From contig JAGLYR010000303.1 of the NCBI GenBank assembly GCA_023132135.1, positions 1 to 9,830 of the forward strand: a stretch of DNA of 9,830 nt. The letters are read 5' to 3'. Below, piece after piece: positions 1 to 7,222 of this stretch (positions are counted from its first letter, which is position 1; every line of letters starts with the position of its first letter). Made by a program: the position numbers and the translations under genes. The DNA comes from Candidatus Eiseniibacteriota bacterium (GTDB lineage Bacteria; Arandabacterota; Arandabacteria; JAGLYR01). The notes beneath the pieces are model-generated. The model was not told the DNA's origin. It did no database searches and saw nothing but the letters and a program-made list of their open reading frames with translations.

Positions 1-2163
1 GATGCCCAGCGAACCCAGGAGCTGCCTCGGTGCCTGGGTGACATTCCGGGAGTCCAGGAGGATAAGGAGCCGACCGCCCCGGCTGACGTACGTTACGAGG
101 GCATCAATCTCGTCCTGGATGAAGGGACGCCACGGATCGGCGATGACCACAAGATCGCCCTTCGCGATGGCCTCCTCCAGCGTTGGCTCGAAGCTCGGGA
201 AGAACCCGACACGCTGTGTCCACACGAAGAACGTGTGGAGACTGATCTCGGGATTCCGGGTCAGGCCCCGGGTCGGGAGGGTTACCCGCGAGTGTTCGGC
301 CTCAAATGCCACGTGAACGTAATCCGTGTGGGGTTCGGGTGGGCCGTATGAGCGCCGCACGTGAGCGTCGTAGATAAGTGCCGCCAGGGCTACGCCCAGA
401 CACCCTGCCCCCAGAACGAGGGCGGCTCTCTGGGATCGCGACCATGACCGCATCGGGAGTGCGGCGGCGGCGAGGGCGGCGAGTCCCAGAAGGAACAGCA
501 GCTTGTCAACCCACGCCAGGCGGTTCACCCGATTCAGCCACTCCACAGTGCCCAGGGCCAGCTCCGGCTTACCCGGAATGAACATGAAGAAGTTGGAGAG
601 ACACGTGCTGTCCGTGTAGAAGGCCACCCTGCCCTTGCCATACTTGACGCCGCCCTGCTGCACGAACACACCGTAGCTGTAACTCCGGTTCTCCTTCTTG
701 GGGAAGAAGCTGTTCTGGGAATAGTCCAGCTCACTGGCCTTGACGGAATAGCCCAGAATCTGGTTCTCCGAGAGGAAGGGTGACGTCATGCTGCAGGAAG
801 TGGCGAAGAGATACGCGGGCATGTAGTTTTCCACGGGATGTGCGAAGATGGGCGGGCGCTCATAGACCGAGAGAGCCATGGTGGCCAGCTGGTAGGTGGA
901 ATCGTACCGGAAACGGCACCCGAACCGTTCCGCCAGCGCATTGAGGTACGTGCTGATGCCAAAAACGTTGGTGTGGTCCCCGTGAAGCCAGAGTCCGCCC
1001 CCCCGGCGCACGAATTCGACCAGCGCGTCGATCTCCTCCGGACCGTAGGACTCCGTCGGGGTTTTCAGCATCACGATGTCGTACTGGGAAAGGAGGTCCG
1101 GCAGAAGGGAATCGGCCCGGGAGTCGACATGGTAGAATTGGTTGAGATACTGAGCGAGGGAGTAGTAGTTGTAGCCGGACTTCCGACCGTACCAGTAGGT
1201 GTCGTACTCCTGGGTTGTCCATTCCCAGTCGGAATGGATCTCCTCGATCAGCAGACGTCCCGCCTTGGGCGTTCCAGCGTCATGATACGCGAAAAGTCCG
1301 ATGAAGCCGATTACCCCCAGCGTGACCAGAACCAGCGCGGTCAGCGTCCTCCCGCGTCCCGGCCACGCAATCCGCAGTGCAGCCCGCTCTGGAGAACGGT
1401 TGAGCACTTCCAAGCCCGCCAGCAACGCAGCCAGGGGCACGAAGCTCAGCGCTATGGGCTGGAATTGCCAAAGAATACCCGAGGTCTTGAACTTCACGAC
1501 CAGGAACATCATGAAGAGGTAGCGAAGCACTGAGTAACCCGCCAGCAGGGCGAGGAAGCCCAGAATGGTCCGTGCGGAGCGCCGCGCCAGAACAAGGAAC
1601 GTGATCCCGGCTACGGCGATCAGGCTCAGAGGAATGAAGCCCAACGATTCAAGACGCGTAGGGAAGGCAAACACGTCGTAGACGTAGGGAATGATAATGT
1701 CATTCTCGCTCAGCGACACCAGCGGGTTGAACAACCGGGCCAACCCGTAGAACAGGGGTGAGAGCCAGGGGATCTCGTGAACGCGGGAGGAGAAGATGTA
1801 GACGAAGGGGAACAGCGCCGCCTGGACCGCGAGAACCAGACCGGCCAGCCCCAGTGGAAGGCCCACCCAGGCCAGCGTCCGGGACAATCGCGCGGTGGAC
1901 AGAAGGACCACGGCCAGGATCAGGAGAACGGCCGGCAGCCGAAAGGGAAAGGGGAGATGGACAGCGGCCACAGCCAGGGGGACCAGGAGAAATGACCATC
2001 GCAGATCGAACTGCTCTACGACTGTCTTGCGGAGCCCCATACCGGCCGCCGCAATCCCGATCAGAACCAACCAGATCCAGTTCCCGCCCGGGGGCGTGAA
2101 GATGGGAACCGTGTTCAGCCAGAACAGCGTCAAGACAAGGGCGGTCAGCCAGAACCATCTCAT
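1..2163 (-). CDS. Large membrane protein with paired GATase-like (DUF4350-type) domains, 3' end off the window
   Basis: The frame read from the ATG at 2163 is open for 721 codons to the left edge with no stop, so the C-terminus is missing. Residues 1-295 hold about nine hydrophobic segments (for example 4-21, 57-70, 98-122, 174-193, 199-222, 233-252, 274-293). Residues 303-545 form a soluble alpha/beta region with LHGDHTNVFG (393-402) and YGKGRVAFYTDST (508-520). Two further membrane segments (about 553-570 and 580-597) lead into a second similar domain containing LVVIADPWRP (671-680) and SRGGRLLILLD (694-704). This plan matches the upstream gene, so the two are paralogues. The soluble domains resemble DUF4350/ThuA-like class-I glutamine amidotransferase folds, but I see no obvious catalytic Cys elbow. 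Substrate and pathway are unknown. The ATG overlaps the upstream stop by one base (TGATG), which suggests translational coupling. The gene is certain; the domain family is moderately certain. Confidence 0.85.
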   Translation of the reverse strand, partial: MRWFWLTALVLTLFWLNTVPIFTPPGGNWIWLVLIGIAAAGMGLRKTVVEQFDLRWSFLLVPLAVAAVHLPFPFRLPAVLLILAVVLLSTARLSRTLAWVGLPLGLAGLVLAVQAALFPFVYIFSSRVHEIPWLSPLFYGLARLFNPLVSLSENDIIIPYVYDVFAFPTRLESLGFIPLSLIAVAGITFLVLARRSARTILGFLALLAGYSVLRYLFMMFLVVKFKTSGILWQFQPIALSFVPLAALLAGLEVLNRSPERAALRIAWPGRGRTLTALVLVTLGVIGFIGLFAYHDAGTPKAGRLLIEEIHSDWEWTTQEYDTYWYGRKSGYNYYSLAQYLNQFYHVDSRADSLLPDLLSQYDIVMLKTPTESYGPEEIDALVEFVRRGGGLWLHGDHTNVFGISTYLNALAERFGCRFRYDSTYQLATMALSVYERPPIFAHPVENYMPAYLFATSCSMTSPFLSENQILGYSVKASELDYSQNSFFPKKENRSYSYGVFVQQGGVKYGKGRVAFYTDSTCLSNFFMFIPGKPELALGTVEWLNRVNRLAWVDKLLFLLGLAALAAAALPMRSWSRSQRAALVLGAGCLGVALAALIYDAHVRRSYGPPEPHTDYVHVAFEAEHSRVTLPTRGLTRNPEISLHTFFVWTQRVGFFPSFEPTLEEAIAKGDLVVIADPWRPFIQDEIDALVTYVSRGGRLLILLDSRNVTQAPRQLLGSLGI

Positions 2164-4532
2164 CACCGGAGCTCTCCCGCGTTCAGTCGCTCGAAGAATT
2201 CCTTCAGGAACATGATGTTTCCGACTTTCCATTCCTCGAGGGCCTCCAGATTGCTGTTCAGAAGGAACTGCGAGTCAGCGATGATCAATGCGCCACCCCC
2301 GGCCCCGCCTTCCGGCACGAAGGCCATGAAGGGGTCGGGGTGACCCGGGTGGTATCCGATCCCGACGGCATCGGCTCTGGAGAGTTTCAAAGGCCAGGCT
2401 TCCGAAACGTGGACGCTCTGGCCGTAGAGTGCGATATCGAAGTGAGCCAGAGGCACGTTCTGGATCGCGGCGCCGAACATGGCCAGCAAGGGCTCCGAAC
2501 GATCCCTCTCCTCGTAGCCTGTAGACAGAATGAGCACGCCCCCCGATTCAACGAAGGCCCGGACGGTTTCCAGTTCCTTCCCCCTGAAGGGTTTGGCGGG
2601 AGCAATCACGACCAGGAGTTCGCTGTCCATGACGAGGGATCCGGAGAACTTCCTCATCATCATGGAACAGTACCCGTTTCGTGCCAGGTTGAGCTCAAGG
2701 CCTCCGACGCAGTCGTCGTACCAGGTGAGCTGATCGAACCTCCCAACGTGGGACAGATCGATCACGGCTTTGCGCAGATCAATCCGCGGCACGGGCGGGG
2801 GTTCCGCCAGATGGCCTGTGACCATGGTTCCCAGGACAATGCCAAGACCAAGGACGGACCATGCATGCACCGACCGGGAGAGCGATCTGCGGGACAGCAG
2901 AATGAGAGCCACCGCGACTATGATGAGCAGTTCCCTGAATGGAAAACGGTTGTTGTCGGGAGGACTCGTCAGCCACTGAAACACCCGTTGCACGAAGGGC
3001 CACGCAGTTACCAGGGCCCCGTTCTGGAAGGGCGAGGTGTCTCCGAACACCAGTACTCTTCCTTTGCCGTAGCTGGCCTCGGCCACAAGACAGATGTCGC
3101 CCAACTGTTCCCCGGGGTTGTAGAGGCGGTCTCCAAGGTAGGACCGCTCCAGGTTCGCGGCGTCGCCCACGTCCGAGAAGCCGTATTTCCCAATGATGAC
3201 AGGCTTGGCCGGCGGAGCGAAACCGAGGGAAGCGCCCACCCAGATCTGGATGTCCTCGGAAACGATCACGTCCCGGTTGATGGGATGGGGGAGAAGCTCC
3301 AGTGCATCACGCCATCCCTGCGCCCAGAAGGTTCCGGAGTCGAATTCGAACCCGATGTTCACAGGTTTCAGTAGATCGTTGAAGGGCCCGCGGATGCCCT
3401 TGACTCCGGTGTGGTCTCCGAGGGCGAGAAGGGAGCCCCCGCGGGCTACGAAGTCCCAGATTACCGCTTTTTCCCGGGTATTGAAGAACTCCATCTGGTT
3501 GATCATCACAAGCACCCGGGCGTCGGCGAGGACTTCGGCGGTCAGGGCCTCGGGCCCCTTCACCACTTCAAATCCCTGGGCCTCGAGGAATCCGGGCAGC
3601 CGCCCAAACATGCCCCCGGAGCGTTCTCCGTACCGTCCGAAGACCGGGACATCCCAGTTGAGGTAGCCCTCATCCAGAATGACGACCTTTCCACCCCCGG
3701 ACCCCGGTTTCGGCATCAGCGTGAGACCGGCCGCCAGGACTACGCCGGCCAGGAGAGCCAGCGCGAGAGCCGCAGGCTGGAAGGCCATGGGTGATCCGAC
3801 AGCGCCGCCCGAGGTCCTGCGCCGGTACCAGGCGATGGGGCACAGAAGGGCAAGGAGGTGAATCGTCTGGGGGTTGAACAGGAGGAAATCCAGGCTGGGC
3901 GCCCACCGCTGGATTCCCACCGCGATGGGTGTCAGGAGCATCAGTACCAGCGCGTTGGTTGCAATGATGAACAGCAGGAAAACCCCGAAATCCCACGGCC
4001 GCCGGCCCTTTGCCCAAATGAGCCGGCTGAGTCCCCAACATGCCGCAAAGATTCCCATCCAGAATCCCGACATGGTGAAGCTCATGGCGTAGTTCTCGCC
4101 GATCATCTTTCCGACTGCGCCGGAAAAGCCGATGGCGGTGCGGCTCGTTAACCACCACAGGTGTGTCAGATGAAGATGGGCCAGGTGGAACACGAGAAAG
4201 AAGACAACCGCAGGGATCAGGAACACCAGATCCCGGTGCCCGGGGTCTTCCTCGTCCGTGGTAACCAGCAGAGCTGCAACCAGGGCGATGAAGGCCATCC
4301 CGCGCCAGAGCTCATGCCCCTGGCCCAGAACCGCCGCAAGAACGAGGAGCAGAATGCCCGCCAGCCACCGCGGGCGAGTCACCTTGGAGAGGGACCGAGG
4401 TCTCTCGATGATCACGAACACAGAAGCAAGGGTAAAGGAGGCCAGACGGTTGAGGGCCTCAGTGAGAAAACCCATCTCACCAAAAGAGAAAAGAAGGGCG
4501 GCTGAAAAGACCATGATTCCCATAAGCTGCAC
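2163..4532 (-). CDS. Large membrane protein with paired GATase-like (DUF4350-type) domains
   Basis: This 789-residue protein starts at GTG 4532. An AGGAG ribosome binding site lies 7 nt upstream (4540-4544) and an in-frame TGA precedes the start, so no earlier start is possible. ATGs at codons 4 and 7 are alternatives with poorer spacing. Residues 1-275 contain about eight or nine hydrophobic segments. Residues 282-523 form the first soluble domain, with VVILDEGY (283-290), LALGDHTGVKG (369-379) and YGKGRVLVFGDTS (488-500). A membrane hairpin follows at about 532-575. Residues 584-785 form a second domain with SELLVVIAP (637-645) and SGGVLILSTGYEE (663-675). The fold looks like DUF4350/ThuA-type GATase-like domains anchored in the membrane. 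I cannot name an enzyme activity, and no canonical GATase Cys elbow is evident. It is the first gene of a two-gene operon with its paralogue. Confidence 0.88.
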   Translation of the reverse strand: MQLMGIMVFSAALLFSFGEMGFLTEALNRLASFTLASVFVIIERPRSLSKVTRPRWLAGILLLVLAAVLGQGHELWRGMAFIALVAALLVTTDEEDPGHRDLVFLIPAVVFFLVFHLAHLHLTHLWWLTSRTAIGFSGAVGKMIGENYAMSFTMSGFWMGIFAACWGLSRLIWAKGRRPWDFGVFLLFIIATNALVLMLLTPIAVGIQRWAPSLDFLLFNPQTIHLLALLCPIAWYRRRTSGGAVGSPMAFQPAALALALLAGVVLAAGLTLMPKPGSGGGKVVILDEGYLNWDVPVFGRYGERSGGMFGRLPGFLEAQGFEVVKGPEALTAEVLADARVLVMINQMEFFNTREKAVIWDFVARGGSLLALGDHTGVKGIRGPFNDLLKPVNIGFEFDSGTFWAQGWRDALELLPHPINRDVIVSEDIQIWVGASLGFAPPAKPVIIGKYGFSDVGDAANLERSYLGDRLYNPGEQLGDICLVAEASYGKGRVLVFGDTSPFQNGALVTAWPFVQRVFQWLTSPPDNNRFPFRELLIIVAVALILLSRRSLSRSVHAWSVLGLGIVLGTMVTGHLAEPPPVPRIDLRKAVIDLSHVGRFDQLTWYDDCVGGLELNLARNGYCSMMMRKFSGSLVMDSELLVVIAPAKPFRGKELETVRAFVESGGVLILSTGYEERDRSEPLLAMFGAAIQNVPLAHFDIALYGQSVHVSEAWPLKLSRADAVGIGYHPGHPDPFMAFVPEGGAGGGALIIADSQFLLNSNLEALEEWKVGNIMFLKEFFERLNAGELR

Positions 4533-4539
4533 GGGCGGA

Positions 4540-4593
4540 CTCCTGCTTCAATGGATGCCGCTCCATTAAACCACCAGCCCGAATTCCCGTCAA
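4540..4593 (-). promoter_or_regulatory. Sigma70-type promoter and ribosome binding site of the two-gene membrane operon
   Basis: On the minus strand TTGACG (4588-4593) is followed by a 17-nt spacer and TTTAAT (4565-4570), each matching consensus at 5 of 6 positions. Transcription would begin near 4558, giving a leader of about 26 nt that contains AGGAG (4540-4544) before the GTG at 4532. Position, spacing and strand all agree. The start site itself is inferred. Confidence 0.7.
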
Positions 4594-4630
4594 ACACTGA
4601 ATTGCCTGGGAAGCGGAATCTGAATGCGAC

Positions 4631-4663
4631 GGCAAAGGCCCGCAGTGATTGCGGGCCTTTGCC
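4631..4663 (-). terminator. Hairpin terminator after the Cys-rich repeat gene
   Basis: Two perfect 14-base arms (4631-4644 and 4650-4663) flank a 5-base loop, with the AAAGGCCCGC...GCGGGCCTTT pattern usual for intrinsic terminators. It begins 37 nt past the stop codon at 4700 and lies before the next minus-strand promoter, so it separates the two transcription units. There is no long T tract beyond the stem-encoded one. Confidence 0.75.
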
Positions 4664-4699
4664 ATTCGTTACGCGGAGAGAGTCGGAATCTCCGTGGCA

Positions 4700-6106
4700 T
4701 TATTTGTTCCTGAACTCCTCCTTGACCTTACCCCACGTGGTGCGGTCGGAACCGCCGTCGCCCTGGATACCGGTCTGGCATCCGGGCCAACCCAGGCAGG
4801 TATTCTCGCAGGTGGGAACTCCATCGCAGGTTGGGGCGCCGTCGCACGTGGGCCAACCTGTGCAGGTCAAGTGACACGTCTGGCTTCCGTCACATGTGAA
4901 GTTGCCCTGGAACGTGAACGGGATGCAGTCCGGATCGTGCGCTACGCACGTCGGGGAGACCCCGTCGCACGTTGCCATCGGCTGATCGCATGTTGAGTTC
5001 CAGCATGTGTCGTGACCGTCGCAGGTGGCCTCGCCGTGACACGTGAATTGCGAGTCGCACGTGTAGAACCTGGAGCACGTCACCGTGGCGTCGCAGGTCA
5101 CCAGCCCCGGATCGCACGTGGCCATGCCCTCGTCGTAGGTCAGCTCCCAACATTCGGGACGGTCGCGGTCGCACGTGTCATACCCGTACATCGTGGGCTG
5201 CACGCAGTCCGGCCAGCCCGAGCAGGTTTCGTGACACGTCTGGCTTCCGTCACACGTGAAGTTGCCCTGCATGGTGTAGGGAATGCAGCTCGCGTCACAG
5301 GTGGGCGAGATGCCGTCGCACGTCATCTCGGGCTCGTCGCACGTTGAGTTCCAGCAGGTGTACTGACCGTTGCACGTGAGCTCTCCGTGGCACGTGTACT
5401 GCGAATCGCACGTGTAGAACCTGGAACAGGTTTCCGTGGCGTCGCAGGTCGCAATGCCCGGGTCGCATGTTGGGGTTCCCGCCTGGTAGGTCAAAGACCA
5501 GCAGTCGGGGTTGTCCCGGTCGCACGTAGGTGACGGATACATAGTGTCCACGCTGCCGCAGTTCGGCCAACCTTCGCAGGTCTCGTGGCAGGTGACCGTT
5601 CCGTCACACGTGAAGTTGCCCTGCATGGTGTAGGGGATGCACGTGCCGTCACACGTCGGCGAGACGCCGTCACACGTCATGTCGGGCTGGTCGCACGTTG
5701 AGTTCCAACATGTGAAACCCCCGTCACACGTGTACTCCCCGTGGCACGTGTACTGCGAGTCGCACGTGTAGAACCTGGAGCAGGTCTGCGTGGCGCCGCA
5801 CGTAGCCATTGACGATTCGCAGGTTACCTCGCCCTGGTAGGTGAGGTCCCAACATTCGGGAAGGTCGCGGTCGCAGGTGTACTCACCGTACATGGTCATC
5901 TGCTTCGGGCTCTCCGCGTGGGCTTCCGCCACGGTCGCCGCAGTGATCTGCTGCGGGGCCCCTTCCAGGCGGGCGATCGCCTCAGTGAGCAACGTCTGGA
6001 AGGCTGGGGAGCTTGCGTGGTGAACCGGTGAAGAGAGACCCGTCAGGTAGGTGACGCCGAAGACTGCAAGAGCTACAAAACATCCGATAACTATCGCCGT
6101 TCGCAT
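4700..6106 (-). CDS. Exported Cys-rich tandem-repeat protein (468 aa)
   Basis: I place the start at ATG 6106, where the purine-rich Shine-Dalgarno run sits 8 nt upstream. The in-frame GTG at 6115 touches that run and is unlikely. Residues 1-22 are a signal peptide or anchor (MRTAIVIGCFVALAVF). Residues 23-70 are a Cys-free linker. Residues 71-187, 188-304 and 305-421 are three repeats of about 117 residues. Each follows the order TMY, CDRD.P.CW.LTY, TCSRFYTCDSQ, TCHGE, TCWNSTC, TCDG.SPTC, CIP[YF]T.QGNFTCDG and GWP.C. An extra partial unit ends at LGWPGC, then a polar tail ends TTWGKVKEEFRNK. I count about 56 Cys, mostly as Thr-Cys spaced 5-8 residues apart. Such regular Cys ladders suggest a disulphide-stabilised beta-solenoid or a metal-binding scaffold outside the cytoplasm. 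I know no characterised family for it. VIGC at residues 6-9 resembles a lipobox but lies too close to the N-terminus to be trusted. Confidence 0.9.
   Translation of the reverse strand: MRTAIVIGCFVALAVFGVTYLTGLSSPVHHASSPAFQTLLTEAIARLEGAPQQITAATVAEAHAESPKQMTMYGEYTCDRDLPECWDLTYQGEVTCESSMATCGATQTCSRFYTCDSQYTCHGEYTCDGGFTCWNSTCDQPDMTCDGVSPTCDGTCIPYTMQGNFTCDGTVTCHETCEGWPNCGSVDTMYPSPTCDRDNPDCWSLTYQAGTPTCDPGIATCDATETCSRFYTCDSQYTCHGELTCNGQYTCWNSTCDEPEMTCDGISPTCDASCIPYTMQGNFTCDGSQTCHETCSGWPDCVQPTMYGYDTCDRDRPECWELTYDEGMATCDPGLVTCDATVTCSRFYTCDSQFTCHGEATCDGHDTCWNSTCDQPMATCDGVSPTCVAHDPDCIPFTFQGNFTCDGSQTCHLTCTGWPTCDGAPTCDGVPTCENTCLGWPGCQTGIQGDGGSDRTTWGKVKEEFRNK
4844..5896 (-). repeat. Three tandem 351-bp coding repeats
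   Basis: Units at 5546-5896, 5195-5545 and 4844-5194 encode the 117-residue repeats of the Cys-rich protein. The first two are exactly 351 bp. The third carries a small insertion (VAHDPDC in place of the shorter DASC), so its boundary is approximate. Long identical stretches survive between units at DNA level, for example around the SRFYTCDSQ and QGNFTCDG codons. This points to recent duplication or recombination between copies. Confidence 0.88.
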
Positions 6107-6145
6107 TGATCTCACCCCCCTTCAAGCGAACTGAGCTTTGGAGGT

Positions 6146-6174
6146 ATTATAGCAGATACGCAGAAGCAGATCAA
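6146..6174 (-). promoter_or_regulatory. Extended -10 promoter of the Cys-rich repeat gene
   Basis: On the minus strand TTGATC (6169-6174) is followed by a 17-nt spacer and a perfect TATAAT (6146-6151) preceded by TG at the extended -10 position. The leader to ATG 6106 is about 33 nt and holds a G-rich ribosome binding site. This is one of the best promoters in the window and implies strong expression. Confidence 0.78.
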
Positions 6175-6239
6175 GGATCAAAAGTCTGCGCGGGCTTTGG
6201 CAAAACGTGGAAACTGTTGTGAGTGTTATGGCCTGGATT

Positions 6240-6349
6240 CTGTCCTGCCGGTTGGCGAAAAGCCGAACACTGAATGCACTGAAGACAGGCGATGAAGGCT
6301 GGAAGTCCTCGGGTCCCCGACGTTGTCGGAGCCCCGAGATCTTCCAGCC
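6240..6349. other. Highly structured palindromic element
   Basis: A symmetric hairpin at 6297-6349 has GGCTGGAAG (6297-6305) pairing with CTTCCAGCC (6341-6349), then CTCGGG with CCCGAG, then CCGA with TCGG around a 5-base loop. The internal loops are equal in size on both sides. Just upstream, CTGTC (6240-6244) can pair with GACAG (6284-6288) around a GAAAA-loop hairpin (6251-6268). There is no T tract, so a standard terminator is unlikely. It could be a small structured RNA, a REP-like palindrome or a former mobile-element end. Its function is unknown. Confidence 0.5.
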
Positions 6350-6447
6350 GGGTCATGAAAAGACCCCGTGTTCAGGCACAAGGCCGGCGCGCTTATCCGA
6401 TGAGGCCCGGTGGTTCGCGCGGGATGTTCATGCTTGCATGCTTGACC

Positions 6448-6476
6448 TTGACTTCGTGTGACGCTGAAAGTAGCAT
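6448..6476 (+). promoter_or_regulatory. Possible promoter reading into the cassette array
   Basis: TTGACT (6448-6453, 5 of 6 to consensus) is followed by a 17-nt spacer and TAGCAT (6471-6476, 4 of 6). It points into the array, about 175 nt before the first cassette gene. Cassette genes usually lack promoters and depend on an upstream one, so the position makes sense. The -10 is weak and the call is tentative. Confidence 0.35.
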
Positions 6477-6650
6477 TGGGATAAAGATCCGCATAAGACC
6501 CCTCGCGACGAGAGGCTGCCTGGCCAATTAGCTGAGATAGTCGGCGTTGCCTGCGTGCTCTACACGAATCTGCAGATGCGTTATGCTACGCGCCAGCGGT
6601 GCTGGGGGTCTTATACGGAACAAGATACTCATAGTTCGGCTGGAGAAGAG

Positions 6651-7199
6651 ATGAACCGGGACAAACTCATCGCGACCATCTACGCGGAGCGGGATTTCGG
6701 TCGCAGCATCGCGACAACTGTGGCTGGCGTCGTGGGTCTCACGACCTACCTGTTCAGTTCGGATTGGATCATCGCTCTCTTTGCCGCCGTCATCGCGTTC
6801 CCGGTGTGTCGTGTCACAGCATCTGCCCTGCACTCACGCTGGAAGCAGAACCATGCCCAAATCGTGAAGAAGATTGAGGCGGCGCAAGCATTCAGCAGGT
6901 TCAGCCCGCAAGAACGCCAGGTCATTGAGTTCTTCGTCCGTTCTGGGGGTGCGTGTGTTTCATGGGGAGCGGTCAATCGGTCTGACCTCCCCTTCCCGAG
7001 AGCTGCTGTCAATTCGCTGATCGAACGCGGGGTTGTCCGATTGAGCGTAATGGAAGATTTGATGACTGAGGCCTTTGCACTCGACATCGACACGTTTGAC
7101 ACTGCTCAAGAGGCACTTGGGGGGAACAGGGAAGCCGAACCAGAACCTGCACGCGATTCCAAAAAGGCCGGCCGTCTTGACGACGACCTGCCTTTTTGA
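6651..7199 (+). CDS. Cassette 1: small two-helix membrane protein with cytoplasmic domain (SieB-like layout)
   Basis: I chose ATG 6651 because GGAG lies 5 nt upstream and the cassette itself begins only 16 nt earlier. The longer frame from 6555 would start outside the cassette. The 182-residue product has two membrane segments (about 18-35 and 38-57), a charged helix (60-80), and a compact domain from FSPQERQVIEFF (82-93) to about 155 that could be winged-helix-like. An acidic tail ends DDDLPF. The order of two N-terminal helices followed by a small domain opening with a serine-proline-rich helix start resembles phage superinfection-exclusion SieB proteins. The resemblance is general, not motif-exact. 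A role in excluding phage is inference. The stop codon lies inside attC 1. Confidence 0.78.
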   Translation: MNRDKLIATIYAERDFGRSIATTVAGVVGLTTYLFSSDWIIALFAAVIAFPVCRVTASALHSRWKQNHAQIVKKIEAAQAFSRFSPQERQVIEFFVRSGGACVSWGAVNRSDLPFPRAAVNSLIERGVVRLSVMEDLMTEAFALDIDTFDTAQEALGGNREAEPEPARDSKKAGRLDDDLPF

Positions 7200-7222
7200 A
7201 ACGCGTGAGGTCAACGTTAAGG
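7134..7222 (+). other. attC site 1 (89 bp)
   Basis: R'' GCCGAAC (7134-7140), 5-nt spacer, L'' CCTGCAC (7146-7152), L' GTGAGG (7205-7210), 5-nt spacer, R' GTTAAGG (7216-7222). L'' pairs with L' leaving one extrahelical G (7149), a hallmark of attC. The stem continues as CACGCG/CGCGTG and then a perfect 9-bp arm CAAAAAGGC (7160-7168) with GCCTTTTTG (7190-7198). The site overlaps the last 22 codons of the cassette 1 gene. Confidence 0.85.

Larger units (their letters stand above)
6175..6650. other. Intergenic region between the Cys-rich gene and the cassette array
   Basis: No convincing gene is visible in these roughly 475 bases. Small frames on either strand lack ribosome binding sites and recognisable sequence. 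The stretch contains the strong hairpin described separately, a possible plus-strand promoter at 6448-6476, and the left junction of the cassette array at 6634. Confidence 0.6.

Noticed and set aside
2-734. Open frames on the plus and minus strands opposite or out of frame with the leftmost gene
   Set aside because: They are shadows of the 721-codon minus-strand frame that runs from 2163 to the left edge. They have no ribosome binding sites and give Arg/Pro-rich nonsense sequence.
3690-4530. Exosortase/archaeosortase-like membrane core in the N-terminal halves of the two large membrane proteins
   Set aside because: Helix spacing and a segment such as GFWMGIFAACWG gave a passing resemblance, but the Cys-Arg-His catalytic set is not conserved in both proteins.
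4700-6106. Cys-rich repeat region as a CRISPR array or simple DNA repeat
   Set aside because: The period is 351 bp, a multiple of three, with a continuous frame, codon-level conservation, a signal peptide, a promoter and a terminator. It is a protein-coding repeat.
6491-6586. Additional attC with GCATAAG (6491) and GTTATGC (6580)
   Set aside because: The presumed R'' lacks the required AAC, no L''/L' pair with an extrahelical base can be drawn, and the true left cassette edge is better placed at 6634 by exact complementarity.
6555-6650. Upstream extension of the cassette 1 gene to 6555
   Set aside because: It would begin outside the cassette and lacks a ribosome binding site, whereas ATG 6651 has GGAG at proper spacing.
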